64,000 nucleotides of DNA, taken from Terriglobia bacterium. GTDB lineage: Bacteria > Acidobacteriota > Terriglobia > Acidiferrales > UBA7541. The stretch's first letter is position 1, and each line of letters begins with the position of its first letter. The position numbers were made by a program, and so were the translations under genes. The DNA lies in the NCBI GenBank assembly GCA_020073705.1, contig JAIQES010000003.1, positions 55,463-119,462 on the forward strand. The letters are read 5' to 3'. The notes beneath the pieces are model-generated. The model ran no database searches, had not been told where the DNA came from, and saw nothing but the letters and a program-made list of their open reading frames with translations. Below are positions 16,301 to 25,928 of the stretch, piece by piece.

Positions 16301-17597
16301 GGGGAGCTTCTCCAGCAGCGCGTGATTTGGTGATTCCCTTGGCGCCGATATCGGTGCGATAGTGCGCGCCTGCAAAATGAATTTTATCCACGGCATTGTA
16401 TGCCTTGCGGATCGCTTGCTCAAGGCTTGCTGCCATTGCCGTGACGCCCAGCACTCGTCCGCCGCTGGTCACGATGGAATCGCCGTCCCGCTTGGTTCCC
16501 GCGTGAAAAACGGCGACGCCGGGCAATGCCTTCGCCGCGGCTAATCCCTCGATCTTTTTTCCGGTTTCGTATGGTCCGGGATACCCGCCCGAAGTCATCA
16601 CGACGCACACGCTCGCGCCGGATTTCCACGCGGGCTCGAATGTCTCGAGCTTTTTTGAAGCAACCGCGTCCAGCGCAACAGCGAGATCGAAATCCATCCG
16701 CATCATCAGCGGCTGAGTTTCCGGATCGCCCATCCGGCAATTATATTCAAGCACCATCGGACCATCTGCGGTGAGCATCAGTCCGAAATACAAGAAGCCT
16801 GTATAGGGCAGCCCTTCCTCCGAAAGCCCTGCGATAGTGGGACGCACAATCTTGTCCAGAATGACCGACTCGAGATCCGGTGGAATCATGCAGTCGGTGG
16901 TGTACGCGCCCATCCCGCCGGTATTGAAGCCCCGGTCGCCATCGAAGACCCGTTTGTGATCGCGTGTGGGCGCCATCGGCAGGAATGAGCGGCCGTCGGT
17001 CAGAACAATGAAGGAGAGCTCCTCGCCCTTCAGGGCATTCTCCAACAGCACACGCGAGCCGCCCTGGCCCAGTGCGTGCTCCTCCATCAACCAGTGAATG
17101 AAATCTTCGGCTCCCTCATGCGTCTCGGCTACAAGGACACCCTTCCCCGCGCACAGACCGTCCGCTTTCACGACGACAGGCCAATCCACGGCGTCGAGCG
17201 CCAGAATCGCCTCAGAGGGCGAATCAAATGCGCCATAGAGCGTCGGCGTAGGGATGCCATATCGCTCCATGAACTCCTTGGCAAAAATCTTGCTTCCCTC
17301 AAGCCGCGCATCCTGCTGCGAGGGTCCCACCAGCCGCATCCCATGCCATTCGAATCTGTCACGTATGCCCGAGACCAACGGACCTTCTGGTCCCACCACG
17401 GTCAGATCCGGTTTCAAGCGTTTCGCCAACGCCACCAGGTCGTTCACGTTACCGATATCCACGGGAATGCATTCCGCGTCGTCAGCGATGCCGCCATTGC
17501 CCGGTGCGCACCATATTTTTTCGACCTCGGGTGACTGCCGCAATCTCCAGACCAATGCGTGCTCGCGCCCCCCGCTTCCGATCACAAGAATTTTCAC
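16293..17597 (-). CDS. purD: Phosphoribosylamine-glycine ligase
   Basis: The second step of purine synthesis: ATP-dependent joining of glycine to phosphoribosylamine. The family N-terminus (KILVIGSGGREHALVWRL) sets the GTG at 17597 as the start; a longer opening to 17720 is not family-like. ATP-grasp features follow: VVKADGLCAGKGV, GEELSFIVLTDG, NTGGMGAYT and LEYNCRMGDPETQPLMMR. The length of 434 residues is normal. The gene leads purD-MOSC-purE. Confidence 0.96.
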   Translation of the reverse strand: MKILVIGSGGREHALVWRLRQSPEVEKIWCAPGNGGIADDAECIPVDIGNVNDLVALAKRLKPDLTVVGPEGPLVSGIRDRFEWHGMRLVGPSQQDARLEGSKIFAKEFMERYGIPTPTLYGAFDSPSEAILALDAVDWPVVVKADGLCAGKGVLVAETHEGAEDFIHWLMEEHALGQGGSRVLLENALKGEELSFIVLTDGRSFLPMAPTRDHKRVFDGDRGFNTGGMGAYTTDCMIPPDLESVILDKIVRPTIAGLSEEGLPYTGFLYFGLMLTADGPMVLEYNCRMGDPETQPLMMRMDFDLAVALDAVASKKLETFEPAWKSGASVCVVMTSGGYPGPYETGKKIEGLAAAKALPGVAVFHAGTKRDGDSIVTSGGRVLGVTAMAASLEQAIRKAYNAVDKIHFAGAHYRTDIGAKGITKSRAAGEAPHE

Positions 17598-17949
17598 AGT
17601 ATAGTCACGATAGTCGGAGGCCCGGCCACTGTCAACCCTGGAACGTAAAACGCAAGCAGGTCTGCACAATTGACGGAGCGGAACGGCCAAACTAACATGC
17701 CGCTGCCATGCCGGGCTCATTACCCCGCTGTTTCGTATTTACCGAATTGCTCGTCTGCTTTTTCTTTTTGGGCGCCGCTGGCCTGATCTTCGGCCATACG
17801 GCGTATGCCGTCGCCACCGTACTCGCCATGTCGTGGCGAACGCGGTGCGCTTCGGGCTGCGCATGTTCCCTAACAACCCGGAGCTTCAGCGCTTGAACCT
17901 TCTCCCTTGATTTCCCGGAGGCAAACAAGAAATACAAGAAAGAAACGAA
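17598..17949. other. Intergenic stretch, no gene assigned
   Basis: About 350 bases between purD and the terminator of the coiled-coil gene. A short plus-strand opening at 17708-17896 codes for a hydrophobic stretch (LLVCFFFLGAAGLIFGHTAYA), and another frame at its end reads RHVVANAVRFGLRMF. Neither has a Shine-Dalgarno sequence or a family I recognise. They may be remnants of one membrane-protein gene, but I cannot support that. Confidence 0.3.
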
Positions 17950-17971
17950 AGAGGGCTCCCGAAGGAGCCCT
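17950..17971 (-). terminator. Intrinsic terminator with UUCG tetraloop
   Basis: On the minus strand GAGGGCTCC-TTCG-GGAGCCCTC is a perfect 9-bp stem with the very stable UUCG loop, followed by TTTCGTTTCTTTC. It ends transcription of the 18012-18854 gene. Confidence 0.9.
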
Positions 17972-18011
17972 CTCGTTGGACATGGTGTTAGGTTATAAGG
18001 TCCGAAGCGGG

Positions 18012-18854
18012 TTAGCTTCCGTTGGCCTTCGCGGAGGTTGCCACAGCTTTCGGAACACTCAAGTAGCCCGCAATTTTCTTGTTGCTAACCTGATTGACCA
18101 CCAATTCGAGCGGTGCACGTGATCCGCCGGCGTAGAAGTAGATGGGCTCGTTGATGGATTTGTTCTTCTTTTCGAGCCTCATGTCGTCTACGTAGAGTGC
18201 CATAGTGAACTGGTGCTTCTTCGCGTTGACGCCTCGGAGCTCGACCTGCATGTTGCCCACGTGCTGCTTCTGGCCTTTGGAGTTCAATGTGAACTCGTAG
18301 TAGTCTTTTTCGCCCATGCGGCGGAGCTGTTCGAGTTCCTCGTGGTTCCGGGCGATCAACTCCCCATGCTCGCTGCGTAGCATCTGCAGGTTGCCCTTGG
18401 TGGAGTCAAGATCGGTCTTGACGCCGTTGACATCGGTGCCGAGTGCCGCCACATCGTCGGCGTTGGCCTTCGTCGCCAGCTCGCCATTGACCGTGGTCTC
18501 CATGGCACTAAGTTTCTTCGTATAGTCGGCGCGGGTCTGTCTTACCTGGGTGCGCGCGGCGGCCAGTTGGCCTTCCGTCAGCTTCAATTTGTCTCCGACC
18601 AGGTTTAACTCGCCCTGCATCTGAGCATTCGTCTGCTCCGCCTGTGCCACTCGCTGGGTGATCCTGTCTTCATTTTGCTGAAATGTCTTCGATTGGGTGG
18701 ACAATGCCTGCTCGGCGGCCCGCGCGTGGCTCGTCGCGTTCCACGCCAGCCCCACACCTATTAGAGAGAGTGCCGCCAGCCCTACTATAGCCATCCCCAT
18801 CCATCGCGGCGAACTTTCCGTCGTCGGTTGGAAATTCTCCGGTTCCTCGCTCAT
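18012..18854 (-). CDS. Membrane-anchored coiled-coil protein of unknown function
   Basis: 280 residues from the ATG at 18854 (AAGGAG ten bases upstream; a longer opening has no such site). After a polar N-terminus comes one membrane span (MGMAIVGLAALSLIGVGLAW, about residues 19-38), then a long coiled coil to about residue 190 rich in Gln, Glu, Lys and Ala (QRVAQAEQTNAQMQGELNLV). The C-terminal ~90 residues form a beta-rich domain (DYYEFTLNSKGQKQHVGNMQ; PIYFYAGGSRAPLELVVNQV). The layout suggests an envelope protein with the C-terminal domain outside the membrane. No function is known to me. Confidence 0.75.
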   Translation of the reverse strand: MSEEPENFQPTTESSPRWMGMAIVGLAALSLIGVGLAWNATSHARAAEQALSTQSKTFQQNEDRITQRVAQAEQTNAQMQGELNLVGDKLKLTEGQLAAARTQVRQTRADYTKKLSAMETTVNGELATKANADDVAALGTDVNGVKTDLDSTKGNLQMLRSEHGELIARNHEELEQLRRMGEKDYYEFTLNSKGQKQHVGNMQVELRGVNAKKHQFTMALYVDDMRLEKKNKSINEPIYFYAGGSRAPLELVVNQVSNKKIAGYLSVPKAVATSAKANGS

Positions 18855-19137
18855 TGTAGTCTCCTTTTCAATTGCCCTTGCGCCTTTAATAAATGCACGC
18901 ATTGAACCAAAGTACATTCTTGAGGGGGAAAACGCTCTATTTCATACAACCTACATGACTTATAAATTTTCTTAGATGGCCGCGCAAAACACCAGGTACG
19001 CATACCAGGGTGTAAGTTTTACCTAAGACCTGCAATTCAGAATCGTTAACATATTGGTAACATTGAACTTGGTGTGCGGACACACTCTGAAGTCAAAGCA
19101 TTGCTGAAGGACAAAATGAATCTGGGCCGGGATCTAG

Positions 19138-19344
19138 CTAGGCTATGCCGGAGTGATGTGTTGCAGGAGAATCTGCCTCGCGATCGAAATAGACTTCGAG
19201 AGTAAGCGTTGCTGCCTGAAAAACCGTACGGCAGTTATTACACAGGGCTAGATGGCGCTGGACCTCACTTGCCACGTGGGGTGTGAGGCGTCCCTCTAAG
19301 TATTCACAAATCAATCGAATTGTGGCCTTGCACGTCATATTCAT
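19138..19344 (-). CDS. Small zinc-finger (zf-HC2, anti-sigma-like) protein
   Basis: 68 residues from the ATG at 19344 (AAGGGG just upstream). The sequence ICEYLEGRLTPHVASEVQRH then LALCNNC matches the zinc-binding anti-sigma domain, with likely ligands C5 or C13, H31, C35 and C38. Anti-sigma proteins of this type usually have a membrane segment and sit next to an ECF sigma gene; neither is present. It may be a soluble regulator or a shortened anti-sigma factor. Confidence 0.65.
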   Translation of the reverse strand: MNMTCKATIRLICEYLEGRLTPHVASEVQRHLALCNNCRTVFQAATLTLEVYFDREADSPATHHSGIA

Positions 19345-19555
19345 GGCCCCTTTTTGGAACTGGGCCTTGGATGCAATAAACTTAAGCACGCGGCAAGCCA
19401 AAAGACGGCTGGGGCAATAATGGATATATCCCATAGATTACACGGATGTTAATGGATACTACTAGATGGAAGCTCCCCTTGGCATACGCAAAAAAATGGG
19501 AATTTTTTCTTTTTTGAGGCCATTCTTACCTTCGGAAACCGTAAGAAGCAGCCAT

Positions 19556-20413
19556 TTACCGGGTTACAGTCATGTTGCGGAGAACGGCAATCCGCTCCGA
19601 AAGCGGCGGGTGCGTGCTGAATAAACCCGTGAAGATCTGGCCAGCGCTCAGCGGCGCAACGATGAATAGCGAGGCGGTCGACGGCGAGACGTTCATCGGG
19701 ATTCGTTTGTTGTATGCGCCCAGCTTTTCCAGGGCGCTGATCAGCCCGTTGGGGTGCCCAACCATACGTGCCCCAGAAGCGTCAGCAGCAAACTCGCGCT
19801 GCCGCGAAATGCCGAGTTGAATCACCATTGCGGCGATCGGCGCGAGGATCAGCATGAGCAGCGCGGCGAGTCCTCCACCGCCACGTTCATTATCGCGCGA
19901 ACCTCCGAACCCGCCGAAGATCATCGCCCAGCGGCCCATGGACGCGATCCACGTAATCGCACCAGCAAGCGTAGCGGCGATCGATGTGATGAGAATGTCG
20001 TAGTTACGGACGTGCGATAGCTCGTGCGCGATGACCCCTTCAAGCTCGTCATCGGTCATTAATTCCATCAGGCCGGCAGTGACTGCAACCGATGCGTGCG
20101 AAGGGTTGCGGCCCGTTGCAAAAGCATTCGGCGCCGGCTGAGGAATTACATAGAGTTTCGGCATCGGCAGCCTGGCTTTGCCACATAGCCGCTCCATAAC
20201 TTCATAGAGCCGCGGAAGTTGCTCGCGCGAAACCGGCTGCGCGCCGCTCGACATCAGGGCGATCTTGTCCGAAAAGAAATAGGCGACGCCGTTCATCACG
20301 ACGGCCATCATGAGCCCGAGCGTCATGCCCCTTTGCCCCGCAATCGCTTGTCCGCCGAGGACCAGCAACAGCGTCAGCGCCGTCAGCAAGAATAATGTTT
20401 TGATTGCTCTCAT
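19556..20413 (-). CDS. htpX: HtpX-type membrane zinc metalloprotease
   Basis: An M48B protease that degrades damaged membrane proteins. It has 285 residues: two N-terminal membrane spans (TLFLLTALTLLLVLGGQAIA; MTLGLMMAVVMNGVAYFFS), then the catalytic VIAHELSHVRN with zinc ligands in HELSH, two further hydrophobic segments, and the downstream REFAADASGARMVG that gives the third ligand Glu. It lies in a heat-shock neighbourhood with clpB and hsp20 upstream on the same strand, and is probably stress-regulated with them. Confidence 0.93.
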   Translation of the reverse strand: MRAIKTLFLLTALTLLLVLGGQAIAGQRGMTLGLMMAVVMNGVAYFFSDKIALMSSGAQPVSREQLPRLYEVMERLCGKARLPMPKLYVIPQPAPNAFATGRNPSHASVAVTAGLMELMTDDELEGVIAHELSHVRNYDILITSIAATLAGAITWIASMGRWAMIFGGFGGSRDNERGGGGLAALLMLILAPIAAMVIQLGISRQREFAADASGARMVGHPNGLISALEKLGAYNKRIPMNVSPSTASLFIVAPLSAGQIFTGLFSTHPPLSERIAVLRNMTVTR

Positions 20414-20499
20414 GGCTCTACCCTTGAATAAACCTCTTCATTCAGTCTAGAGGCTTGTGCAGGATGCGTCAACCTGCGGCACGTCCTGCGCAAACCATC

Positions 20500-23175
20500 T
20501 CAGCGGCGACGGCTGGATTTCGCCGTAGATTTAACCGACCCAGCTACCTCTGCTTGTGCTTCGGGCGCCTGCCGAGCCTTTCCTTCTGCTTGCTCGAACC
20601 GCATGGAGTCGGATTCGGGTTCAGCGTCAACACGCACCAGATCTCCCGGCAAAACGCTGCCGTCGAGAATGCGCATAGCGAGTGGGTCCTGCACCAATCG
20701 TTGCACCGTGCGGCGCAGCGGACGCGCTCCATAGGCCGGGTCATAACCGTCGCGGACCAGCAGCCCGCGAGCAGCGGGAGTCAGCTCGATGCGAACGTTG
20801 CGTTCGGCCAGCAGGCGCATCACTTTCGCCAGCTCCAGGTCCACAATCTTGTCGAGTTGCTCGTGCCCGAGCGGGTTGAATAGCACAATATCGTCGATCC
20901 GGTTGAGAAATTCCGGTCGGAACACCTGACGCAACGATTCGAGCGCCTCCTTCCGTGCGCGCTCCGGATCACGCCCGGCCAGCTCGAATAGCGCTGTCGA
21001 CCCGACGTTCGACGTCATGACGAGCACGGCGTTGCGGAAATCCACCGTGCGGCCCTTGCCGTCGGTGAGGCGGCCGTCCTCGAGAATTTGCAGCAAGATG
21101 TTGAACACGTCCGGGTGCGCCTTTTCGATTTCGTCGAACAGCACTACGGAATAGGGGTGCCGGCGCACTTGTTCGGTGAGTTGCCCGCCTTCTTCGTAAC
21201 CAACGTATCCCGGAGGCGCGCCGATCATGCGTGATACCGTGTGTTTCTCCATGTATTCCGACATGTCGAGCCGAATCATGGAGCGCTCGTCATCGAACAG
21301 AAACTCCGCGAGAGCGCGCGCCAGCTCCGTCTTCCCGACGCCGGTGGGCCCGAGAAATATGAATGACCCAATCGGCCGGTTCGGGTCCGAGAGTCCCGCG
21401 CGATTTCGCCGAACGGAGTTCGCCACGCGCTCGAGCGCCGTGTCCTGCCCGATCACGCGCTGGCGCAAGCGCGACTCCATCGTCACCAGTTTCTGTGCCT
21501 CACCCTCGAGCAAGCGCCCGACGGGAATGCCCGTCCATTTGCTCACCAGCTTGGCGATATCCTCCTCGCCCACTTCCTCCCTGAGCATGCCGCCGTTCTT
21601 CTGCACTTCCGCGAGGTTCTTCTGCGCAGCGGCCAGTTCCCGCTCGGCGGTCCCCAGCGTTCCGTACCGGATCTCCGCGACACGCGCGAGGTCCCCGGCA
21701 CGCTCCAGACGCTGCTCTTCGGCTTTGAGCTGCTCGATCTGCTCCTTCAATTTGCGGATCTTAGCGACGGCATCCTTCTCGACTTGCCACTGGGCCTTGC
21801 GTACGCCCGATTCCTCACGGAGCCCGGCCAGTTCGCCTTCGAGCTGCTTCAGCCGCTCCTTTGAATGTACGTCGGATTCGCGCAGCAATGCCTGGCGCTC
21901 GATTTCCAGATGCAGGATGCGCCGCTCGATTTCATCAATTTCAATTGGAAGCGAATCCATCTGCATGCGCAGACTCGCGGCGGATTCGTCGATCAGATCG
22001 ATGGCCTTATCCGGAAGGAACCGGTCGGTGATGTAGCGGTGCGAAAGCGTCGCCGCCGCCAGGATTGCCGCGTCCTGAATGCGAACCCCGTGATGCAGTT
22101 CGTACCGCTCTTTCAAGCCGCGCAAAATCGCGATCGTGTCTTCGACCGAAGGCTCGGCTATCAAGACCGGTTGAAACCGCCGCTCGAGCGCCGGGTCCTT
22201 CTCAATATACTTGCGGTATTCGTTAAGCGTGGTCGCTCCGATGGCGCGCAGCTCTCCGCGGGCCAGTGCCGGCTTCAGCATGTTCGACGCGTCCATCGCG
22301 CCTTCCGCCGCGCCTGCGCCCACCAGCGTATGCAACTCGTCGATAAATAGAATGATTTTCCCTTCCGCTTCGGTAATTTCCTTAAGCACGGCTTTCAGAC
22401 GGTCTTCGAATTCGCCGCGGTACTTCGCCCCGGCAATCAGCGCCGCAAGGTCAAGCGCTACGATGCGCTTCGGGCGTAGCACCTCGGGCACATCGCCGGC
22501 AACGATTCGCTGCGCCAGCCCTTCAACGACCGCCGTTTTGCCGACGCCGGGCTCGCCAATCAAAACGGGATTATTTTTCGTTCGCCGCGCGAGGATCTGC
22601 ATGACGCGCCGGATTTCATCATCCCGGCCGATGACTGGATCGAGTTTGCCGCGCCGGGCCAGCTCGATAAGATCGCGGCCGTATTGCTCCAGCGCTCGGA
22701 ATGTCGCTTCAGGGTTTTGCGAAGTCACTCGATGACTACCGCGCACGGTCGTGAGCGCCTGCAGAATCGCTTCGCGCGATGCGCCATGCTTGGCCAGCAG
22801 TTCGGCGGCATCATCTTTGCGGATCGTGGCGATCGCGAGCAGTATGTGCTCGGCCGAAACATATTCGTCCTTGAACGGCTCGGCTTCGACGAACGCGCCC
22901 TCAAGAACCTTGTTCGACGCCGGGCTCAACTGCTGCTGCGCAACACCCGTCACTTTGGGGAGGCGCCCGAGGAGCGCTTCAATCTCGCCGGCGAGAGTTT
23001 CCGGACGGACGCCCAGACGGGCGAGCAGCGGCGGCACGATCCCGTCATGCTGCGCCACCAGCGCGCCCAGCAGGTGCAATGGCTCAATCTGCTGATGATC
23101 ATGCCGGGCAGCGATTTCCTGCGCCGACTGAACTGCTTCCTGGGCTTTCAGTGTGAGTTTGTCGAAGCGGAACAT
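20500..23175 (-). CDS. clpB: ATP-dependent chaperone ClpB
   Basis: A hexameric AAA+ disaggregase that works with DnaK. Its 891 residues give the N domain ([20 protein letters not shown]), NBD1 with [15 protein letters not shown] near residue 206, the ClpB-specific middle coiled coil (about 410-525) and NBD2 with [19 protein letters not shown] near 608. The presence of the middle domain separates it from ClpA/ClpC. The C-terminus is extended past the usual end by about 30 polar residues ([19 protein letters not shown]). It follows hsp20 on the same strand, after a strong hairpin. Confidence 0.97.
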   Translation of the reverse strand: MFRFDKLTLKAQEAVQSAQEIAARHDHQQIEPLHLLGALVAQHDGIVPPLLARLGVRPETLAGEIEALLGRLPKVTGVAQQQLSPASNKVLEGAFVEAEPFKDEYVSAEHILLAIATIRKDDAAELLAKHGASREAILQALTTVRGSHRVTSQNPEATFRALEQYGRDLIELARRGKLDPVIGRDDEIRRVMQILARRTKNNPVLIGEPGVGKTAVVEGLAQRIVAGDVPEVLRPKRIVALDLAALIAGAKYRGEFEDRLKAVLKEITEAEGKIILFIDELHTLVGAGAAEGAMDASNMLKPALARGELRAIGATTLNEYRKYIEKDPALERRFQPVLIAEPSVEDTIAILRGLKERYELHHGVRIQDAAILAAATLSHRYITDRFLPDKAIDLIDESAASLRMQMDSLPIEIDEIERRILHLEIERQALLRESDVHSKERLKQLEGELAGLREESGVRKAQWQVEKDAVAKIRKLKEQIEQLKAEEQRLERAGDLARVAEIRYGTLGTAERELAAAQKNLAEVQKNGGMLREEVGEEDIAKLVSKWTGIPVGRLLEGEAQKLVTMESRLRQRVIGQDTALERVANSVRRNRAGLSDPNRPIGSFIFLGPTGVGKTELARALAEFLFDDERSMIRLDMSEYMEKHTVSRMIGAPPGYVGYEEGGQLTEQVRRHPYSVVLFDEIEKAHPDVFNILLQILEDGRLTDGKGRTVDFRNAVLVMTSNVGSTALFELAGRDPERARKEALESLRQVFRPEFLNRIDDIVLFNPLGHEQLDKIVDLELAKVMRLLAERNVRIELTPAARGLLVRDGYDPAYGARPLRRTVQRLVQDPLAMRILDGSVLPGDLVRVDAEPESDSMRFEQAEGKARQAPEAQAEVAGSVKSTAKSSRRR

Positions 23176-23201
23176 TTGCTCTTATCTCCCCTTCCCATAA
23201 A

Positions 23202-23232
23202 CCACGGGACCGGTTCGCCACCGGTCCCGTGG
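23202..23232 (-). terminator. Strong hairpin between hsp20 and clpB
   Basis: CCACGGGACCGGT-TCGCC-ACCGGTCCCGTGG, a perfect 13-bp stem. On the minus strand it is followed by TTATGGGAAGGGGAGA, with no T-run. It is therefore more likely a partial terminator or an mRNA-stabilising structure after hsp20 than a full stop before clpB. Confidence 0.6.
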
Positions 23233-23265
23233 CAAGTCAGCAGGCCTGGATGCTCTCGACAGAGT

Positions 23266-23730
23266 TTACCGCCCGTTGCCCGAAACATTTACGTTTATCT
23301 TGACCTGACGCGGCTTGGATTCCTCGCGTTTCGGCAGGTTCACGGTGAGCACGCCATTCTTATAGTCCGCATGGATGGACTCGGTATTCACCGTGTTCGG
23401 CAGTGAGAAACTGCGGCTGAATGATCCATAGCTGCGCTCGACGCGCAGGTAATTGTCCTCAGAGATGTTTTTTTCAAATTTGCGCTCGCCGCGAATCGTG
23501 AGCAGATTGTTCTCAACACGAACATCGATATCCTTCTCCTGCATCTCGGGCAAATCTGCCTTCACCACCAACTCGTTCGGCGTCTCGTAGATGTCCACCG
23601 CAGGCGCCCAGGTGGTCAACGCTGATTCCTCACCTCGGCCCTGGAAAATGGTTTCATTAAAAAGACGACTGACCTGATCATGCAATGTAGAAAGCCCCCG
23701 GAAGGGCTCTAATCTGGAGATTGCGTTCAT
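23266..23730 (-). CDS. Hsp20/alpha-crystallin small heat-shock protein
   Basis: An ATP-independent holdase. Its 154 residues have a short N-terminal arm (SRLEPFRGLSTLHDQVSRLF), the alpha-crystallin domain (APAVDIYETPNELVVKADLP to GVLTVNLPKREESKP) with the A-x-x-x-n-GVL motif as YKNGVLTVNLPK, and a C-terminal V-x-I-like anchor (VKINV). AAGGAGG lies a few bases before the ATG. A consensus-like promoter is present at 23808-23780. clpB follows downstream. Confidence 0.95.
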   Translation of the reverse strand: MNAISRLEPFRGLSTLHDQVSRLFNETIFQGRGEESALTTWAPAVDIYETPNELVVKADLPEMQEKDIDVRVENNLLTIRGERKFEKNISEDNYLRVERSYGSFSRSFSLPNTVNTESIHADYKNGVLTVNLPKREESKPRQVKINVNVSGNGR

Positions 23731-23779
23731 TGCTGTATATCCTCCTTCTTGTCAGTCATGGCCAATTTACTACGCACAA

Positions 23780-23808
23780 ATCATATAATCTGCGCGTTGC
23801 ACTGTCAA
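23780..23808 (-). promoter_or_regulatory. Sigma70-type promoter of hsp20
   Basis: On the minus strand TTGACA (23808-23803), a 17-base spacer and TATGAT (23785-23780) lie 50 bases before the hsp20 ATG. I saw no CIRCE (TTAGCACTC-type) or HAIR inverted repeat, so heat control, if any, uses another operator. Confidence 0.7.
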
Positions 23809-23894
23809 GTATTTTTTGCGCCCCCTTTACAGGATCGCTCCATTAAACTATCTAACTGTATTTAAACGTCTTAATAAAATATGGATGACTATAT

Positions 23895-23924
23895 TTGCGA
23901 AGATCACGCTATTTGATCTATAGT
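23895..23924 (+). promoter_or_regulatory. Probable promoter of queA, near-leaderless
   Basis: TTGCGA (23895-23900), an 18-base spacer and TATAGT (23919-23924). The queA ATG is at 23939, so transcription would begin only about 7-8 bases before it. No Shine-Dalgarno sequence is present in CATATCACTCAAAT. Confidence 0.45.
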
Positions 23925-23938
23925 CATATCACTCAAAT

Positions 23939-25060
23939 ATGCGGCTTGCAGACTTCAACTACGACCTGCCCCATGAACGCATTGCGCAGCGTCCACTCGA
24001 ACGCCGTGATGCATCCCGCATGCTCATTTTGGATCGCGAGAGCCAGGCCTGGGAGGATTCCCTATTTCGCTCTCTGCCGGAGCGCCTCCGTGGTGATGAG
24101 CTCATCGTGGTGAACAACGCACGCGTAATTCCCGCCCGTTTGCTTGGCCGGCGCGTGGGGGTTCGCGCTGAGAAACCCGGTCGCCACAGCCGCGTGGCGC
24201 GCGAATTCCTGTCTTCCGAAATCGAGGTTATGCTGACGCGGCAGGTGTCACCGGAGGAATGGGAAGCGCTGGTGCGGCCGGGCAGGAAGATGCAACTTGG
24301 CGAGCGAGTCGAGTTCGGAGAGGGAGAGCTTTCCGCCGAGGTGGTTGGCCGCGGCGACTATGGGCTGCGGCGTTTGAGGCTCACTGCCAAGGGCGACTTG
24401 CATCAAACGATCGAACGGCTCGGCCACATTCCTTTGCCTCCTTACATCACGCGGAGCGACGAGCCAGAAGACCGCGAGCGCTACCAGACGATCTTCGCCC
24501 AGCAGCCAGGGGCTGTCGCCGCGCCCACGGCTGGATTGCATTTTTCGCCTGCGATCCTCGAGCAGCTAACAGAGCGAGGCGTCGAGATCGCCGCGATCAC
24601 GTTGGAGGTGGGTCTGGGAACCTTTCAACCCATTCATGCAGAAGAGATCGAACAGCATCAAATGCATTCGGAGCGGTATGAGATTCCGGAGCAGGCGGCG
24701 AATGCGATCTGCAAGGCGCGACGCCAGGCCCGGCCCATACTCGCTGTGGGCACAACTGTCGTGCGCGCACTCGAGGATGCCGCCGCAAAGGCTGCCGCGA
24801 AACGCGGCGAGAATTCCCGCACGCGGGACGCGGAACTCCTCCTTGAACCCGGCCGGGCAGAAGCCCGCATTTTCATCAAGCCCGGTCACCAGTTCCGCGC
24901 GGTCGATCAATTGCTGACGAATTTTCACCTGCCCCAATCCACGTTGCTCGTGCTGGTCAGCGCCTTCGCGGGGCGCGAGTTGGTTCTGCGTTCCTACCGT
25001 CACGCGGCGGAAGCGGGCTACCGCTTTTACAGCTACGGGGATTGCATGTGGATTCGTTAA
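23939..25060 (+). CDS. queA: S-adenosylmethionine:tRNA ribosyltransferase-isomerase
   Basis: Transfers and rearranges the ribose of SAM onto 7-aminomethyl-7-deazaguanine in tRNA, the penultimate step to queuosine. Family marks are the start MRLADFNYDLPHERIAQRPL, DELIVVNNARVIPARL, GHIPLPPYITR, YQTIFAQQPGAVAAPTAGLH and NFHLPQSTLLVLVSAFAG. Its 373 residues are slightly long for the family because of an insert (about residues 270-285, KAAAKRGENSRTRDAELL). No other queuosine gene is in the window. Confidence 0.96.
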   Translation: MRLADFNYDLPHERIAQRPLERRDASRMLILDRESQAWEDSLFRSLPERLRGDELIVVNNARVIPARLLGRRVGVRAEKPGRHSRVAREFLSSEIEVMLTRQVSPEEWEALVRPGRKMQLGERVEFGEGELSAEVVGRGDYGLRRLRLTAKGDLHQTIERLGHIPLPPYITRSDEPEDRERYQTIFAQQPGAVAAPTAGLHFSPAILEQLTERGVEIAAITLEVGLGTFQPIHAEEIEQHQMHSERYEIPEQAANAICKARRQARPILAVGTTVVRALEDAAAKAAAKRGENSRTRDAELLLEPGRAEARIFIKPGHQFRAVDQLLTNFHLPQSTLLVLVSAFAGRELVLRSYRHAAEAGYRFYSYGDCMWIR

Positions 25061-25154
25061 ATAGCCCAGCCCGCGCACACTTCGATCGGATCGAGGCGCG
25101 CGGCGTCATGAATTTCGACTATACTCATATGCGGTCCGCAGGCGTACCTCACTG

Positions 25155-25898
25155 ATGCGATATCTTGTGCTGAGCGACATTCATGCCAATTCCACGGCGC
25201 TCGAGGCCTCTCTCGCCGCAGTTGAGGGCCGCTGGGAACGCATCGTCTGCCTGGGCGATGTGGTCGATTACGGACCAGATCCCAACGAAGTGACCGAGCG
25301 TGTGAAGGCGCTTGATCCAGTCATCATTCGCGGCAATCACGACAAAGCCGTGGCAGGACTGACTGATCTCGAGGATTTTAATCCTGTGGCGCAGATTGCC
25401 ACGCGTTGGACACGCGGGCAACTTCGGCCTGACAATTTGGCTTACATCGCGCAATTACCTGCCGGCCCGTCCTCCGGAAATGGCCTCACCATGGTTCACG
25501 GCTCGTACCAGGACGAGGATGAATACGTTTTTGCCCCGGCACACGCGATGGGCGGCTTGCTCGAATCGCCCAGCCCCGTGACCTTTTTCGGGCACACGCA
25601 TTACCAAGGGGGATTTTCGTACCGCGCGGGCCAGGTCGGCGTCATTCAGTTGAGGCCTGAACCGGGGCCGAAGTTTGCCGCCCTGCGCCTTGAGCCGGGC
25701 ACGCGCTACCTGCTCAATCCCGGCTCGATCGGCCAGCCTCGAGACGGTGATCCGCGCTCTGCGTTTGCCATCGCCGATTTGGACCATCAGGTGATTGAAT
25801 TCTGGCGCGTGCCGTATGATATTGCCGCCGTGCAAGAACGCATGCAGGACGCCGGACTGCCTTATCCGCTGATCGAGCGGCTCGCGGCGGGCCGCTAG
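25155..25898 (+). CDS. Calcineurin-like metallophosphoesterase (YfcE/diadenosine type)
   Basis: 247 residues with all metal-binding motifs of the family: SDIHAN (D8, H10), GDVVDYG (D35), RGNHD (N61, H62), the MVHGS strand and FFGHTHYQ. The C-terminal NPGSIGQPRDGDPRSAF is typical of YfcE/MJ0936-like single-domain phosphodiesterases. The natural substrate is not predictable from sequence. Probably expressed alone or with the anchored small protein that starts 30 bases downstream. Confidence 0.9.
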   Translation: MRYLVLSDIHANSTALEASLAAVEGRWERIVCLGDVVDYGPDPNEVTERVKALDPVIIRGNHDKAVAGLTDLEDFNPVAQIATRWTRGQLRPDNLAYIAQLPAGPSSGNGLTMVHGSYQDEDEYVFAPAHAMGGLLESPSPVTFFGHTHYQGGFSYRAGQVGVIQLRPEPGPKFAALRLEPGTRYLLNPGSIGQPRDGDPRSAFAIADLDHQVIEFWRVPYDIAAVQERMQDAGLPYPLIERLAAGR

Positions 25899-25928
25899 CA
25901 CCAGACGAACGCCGGGAGGACCGATCAC

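Noticed and set aside
17708..17896. A short hydrophobic plus-strand open frame after purD
   Set aside because: There is no Shine-Dalgarno sequence, the frame ends in low-complexity Cys/Arg/Ser codons, and no family is recognised. It was left as unassigned intergenic DNA.
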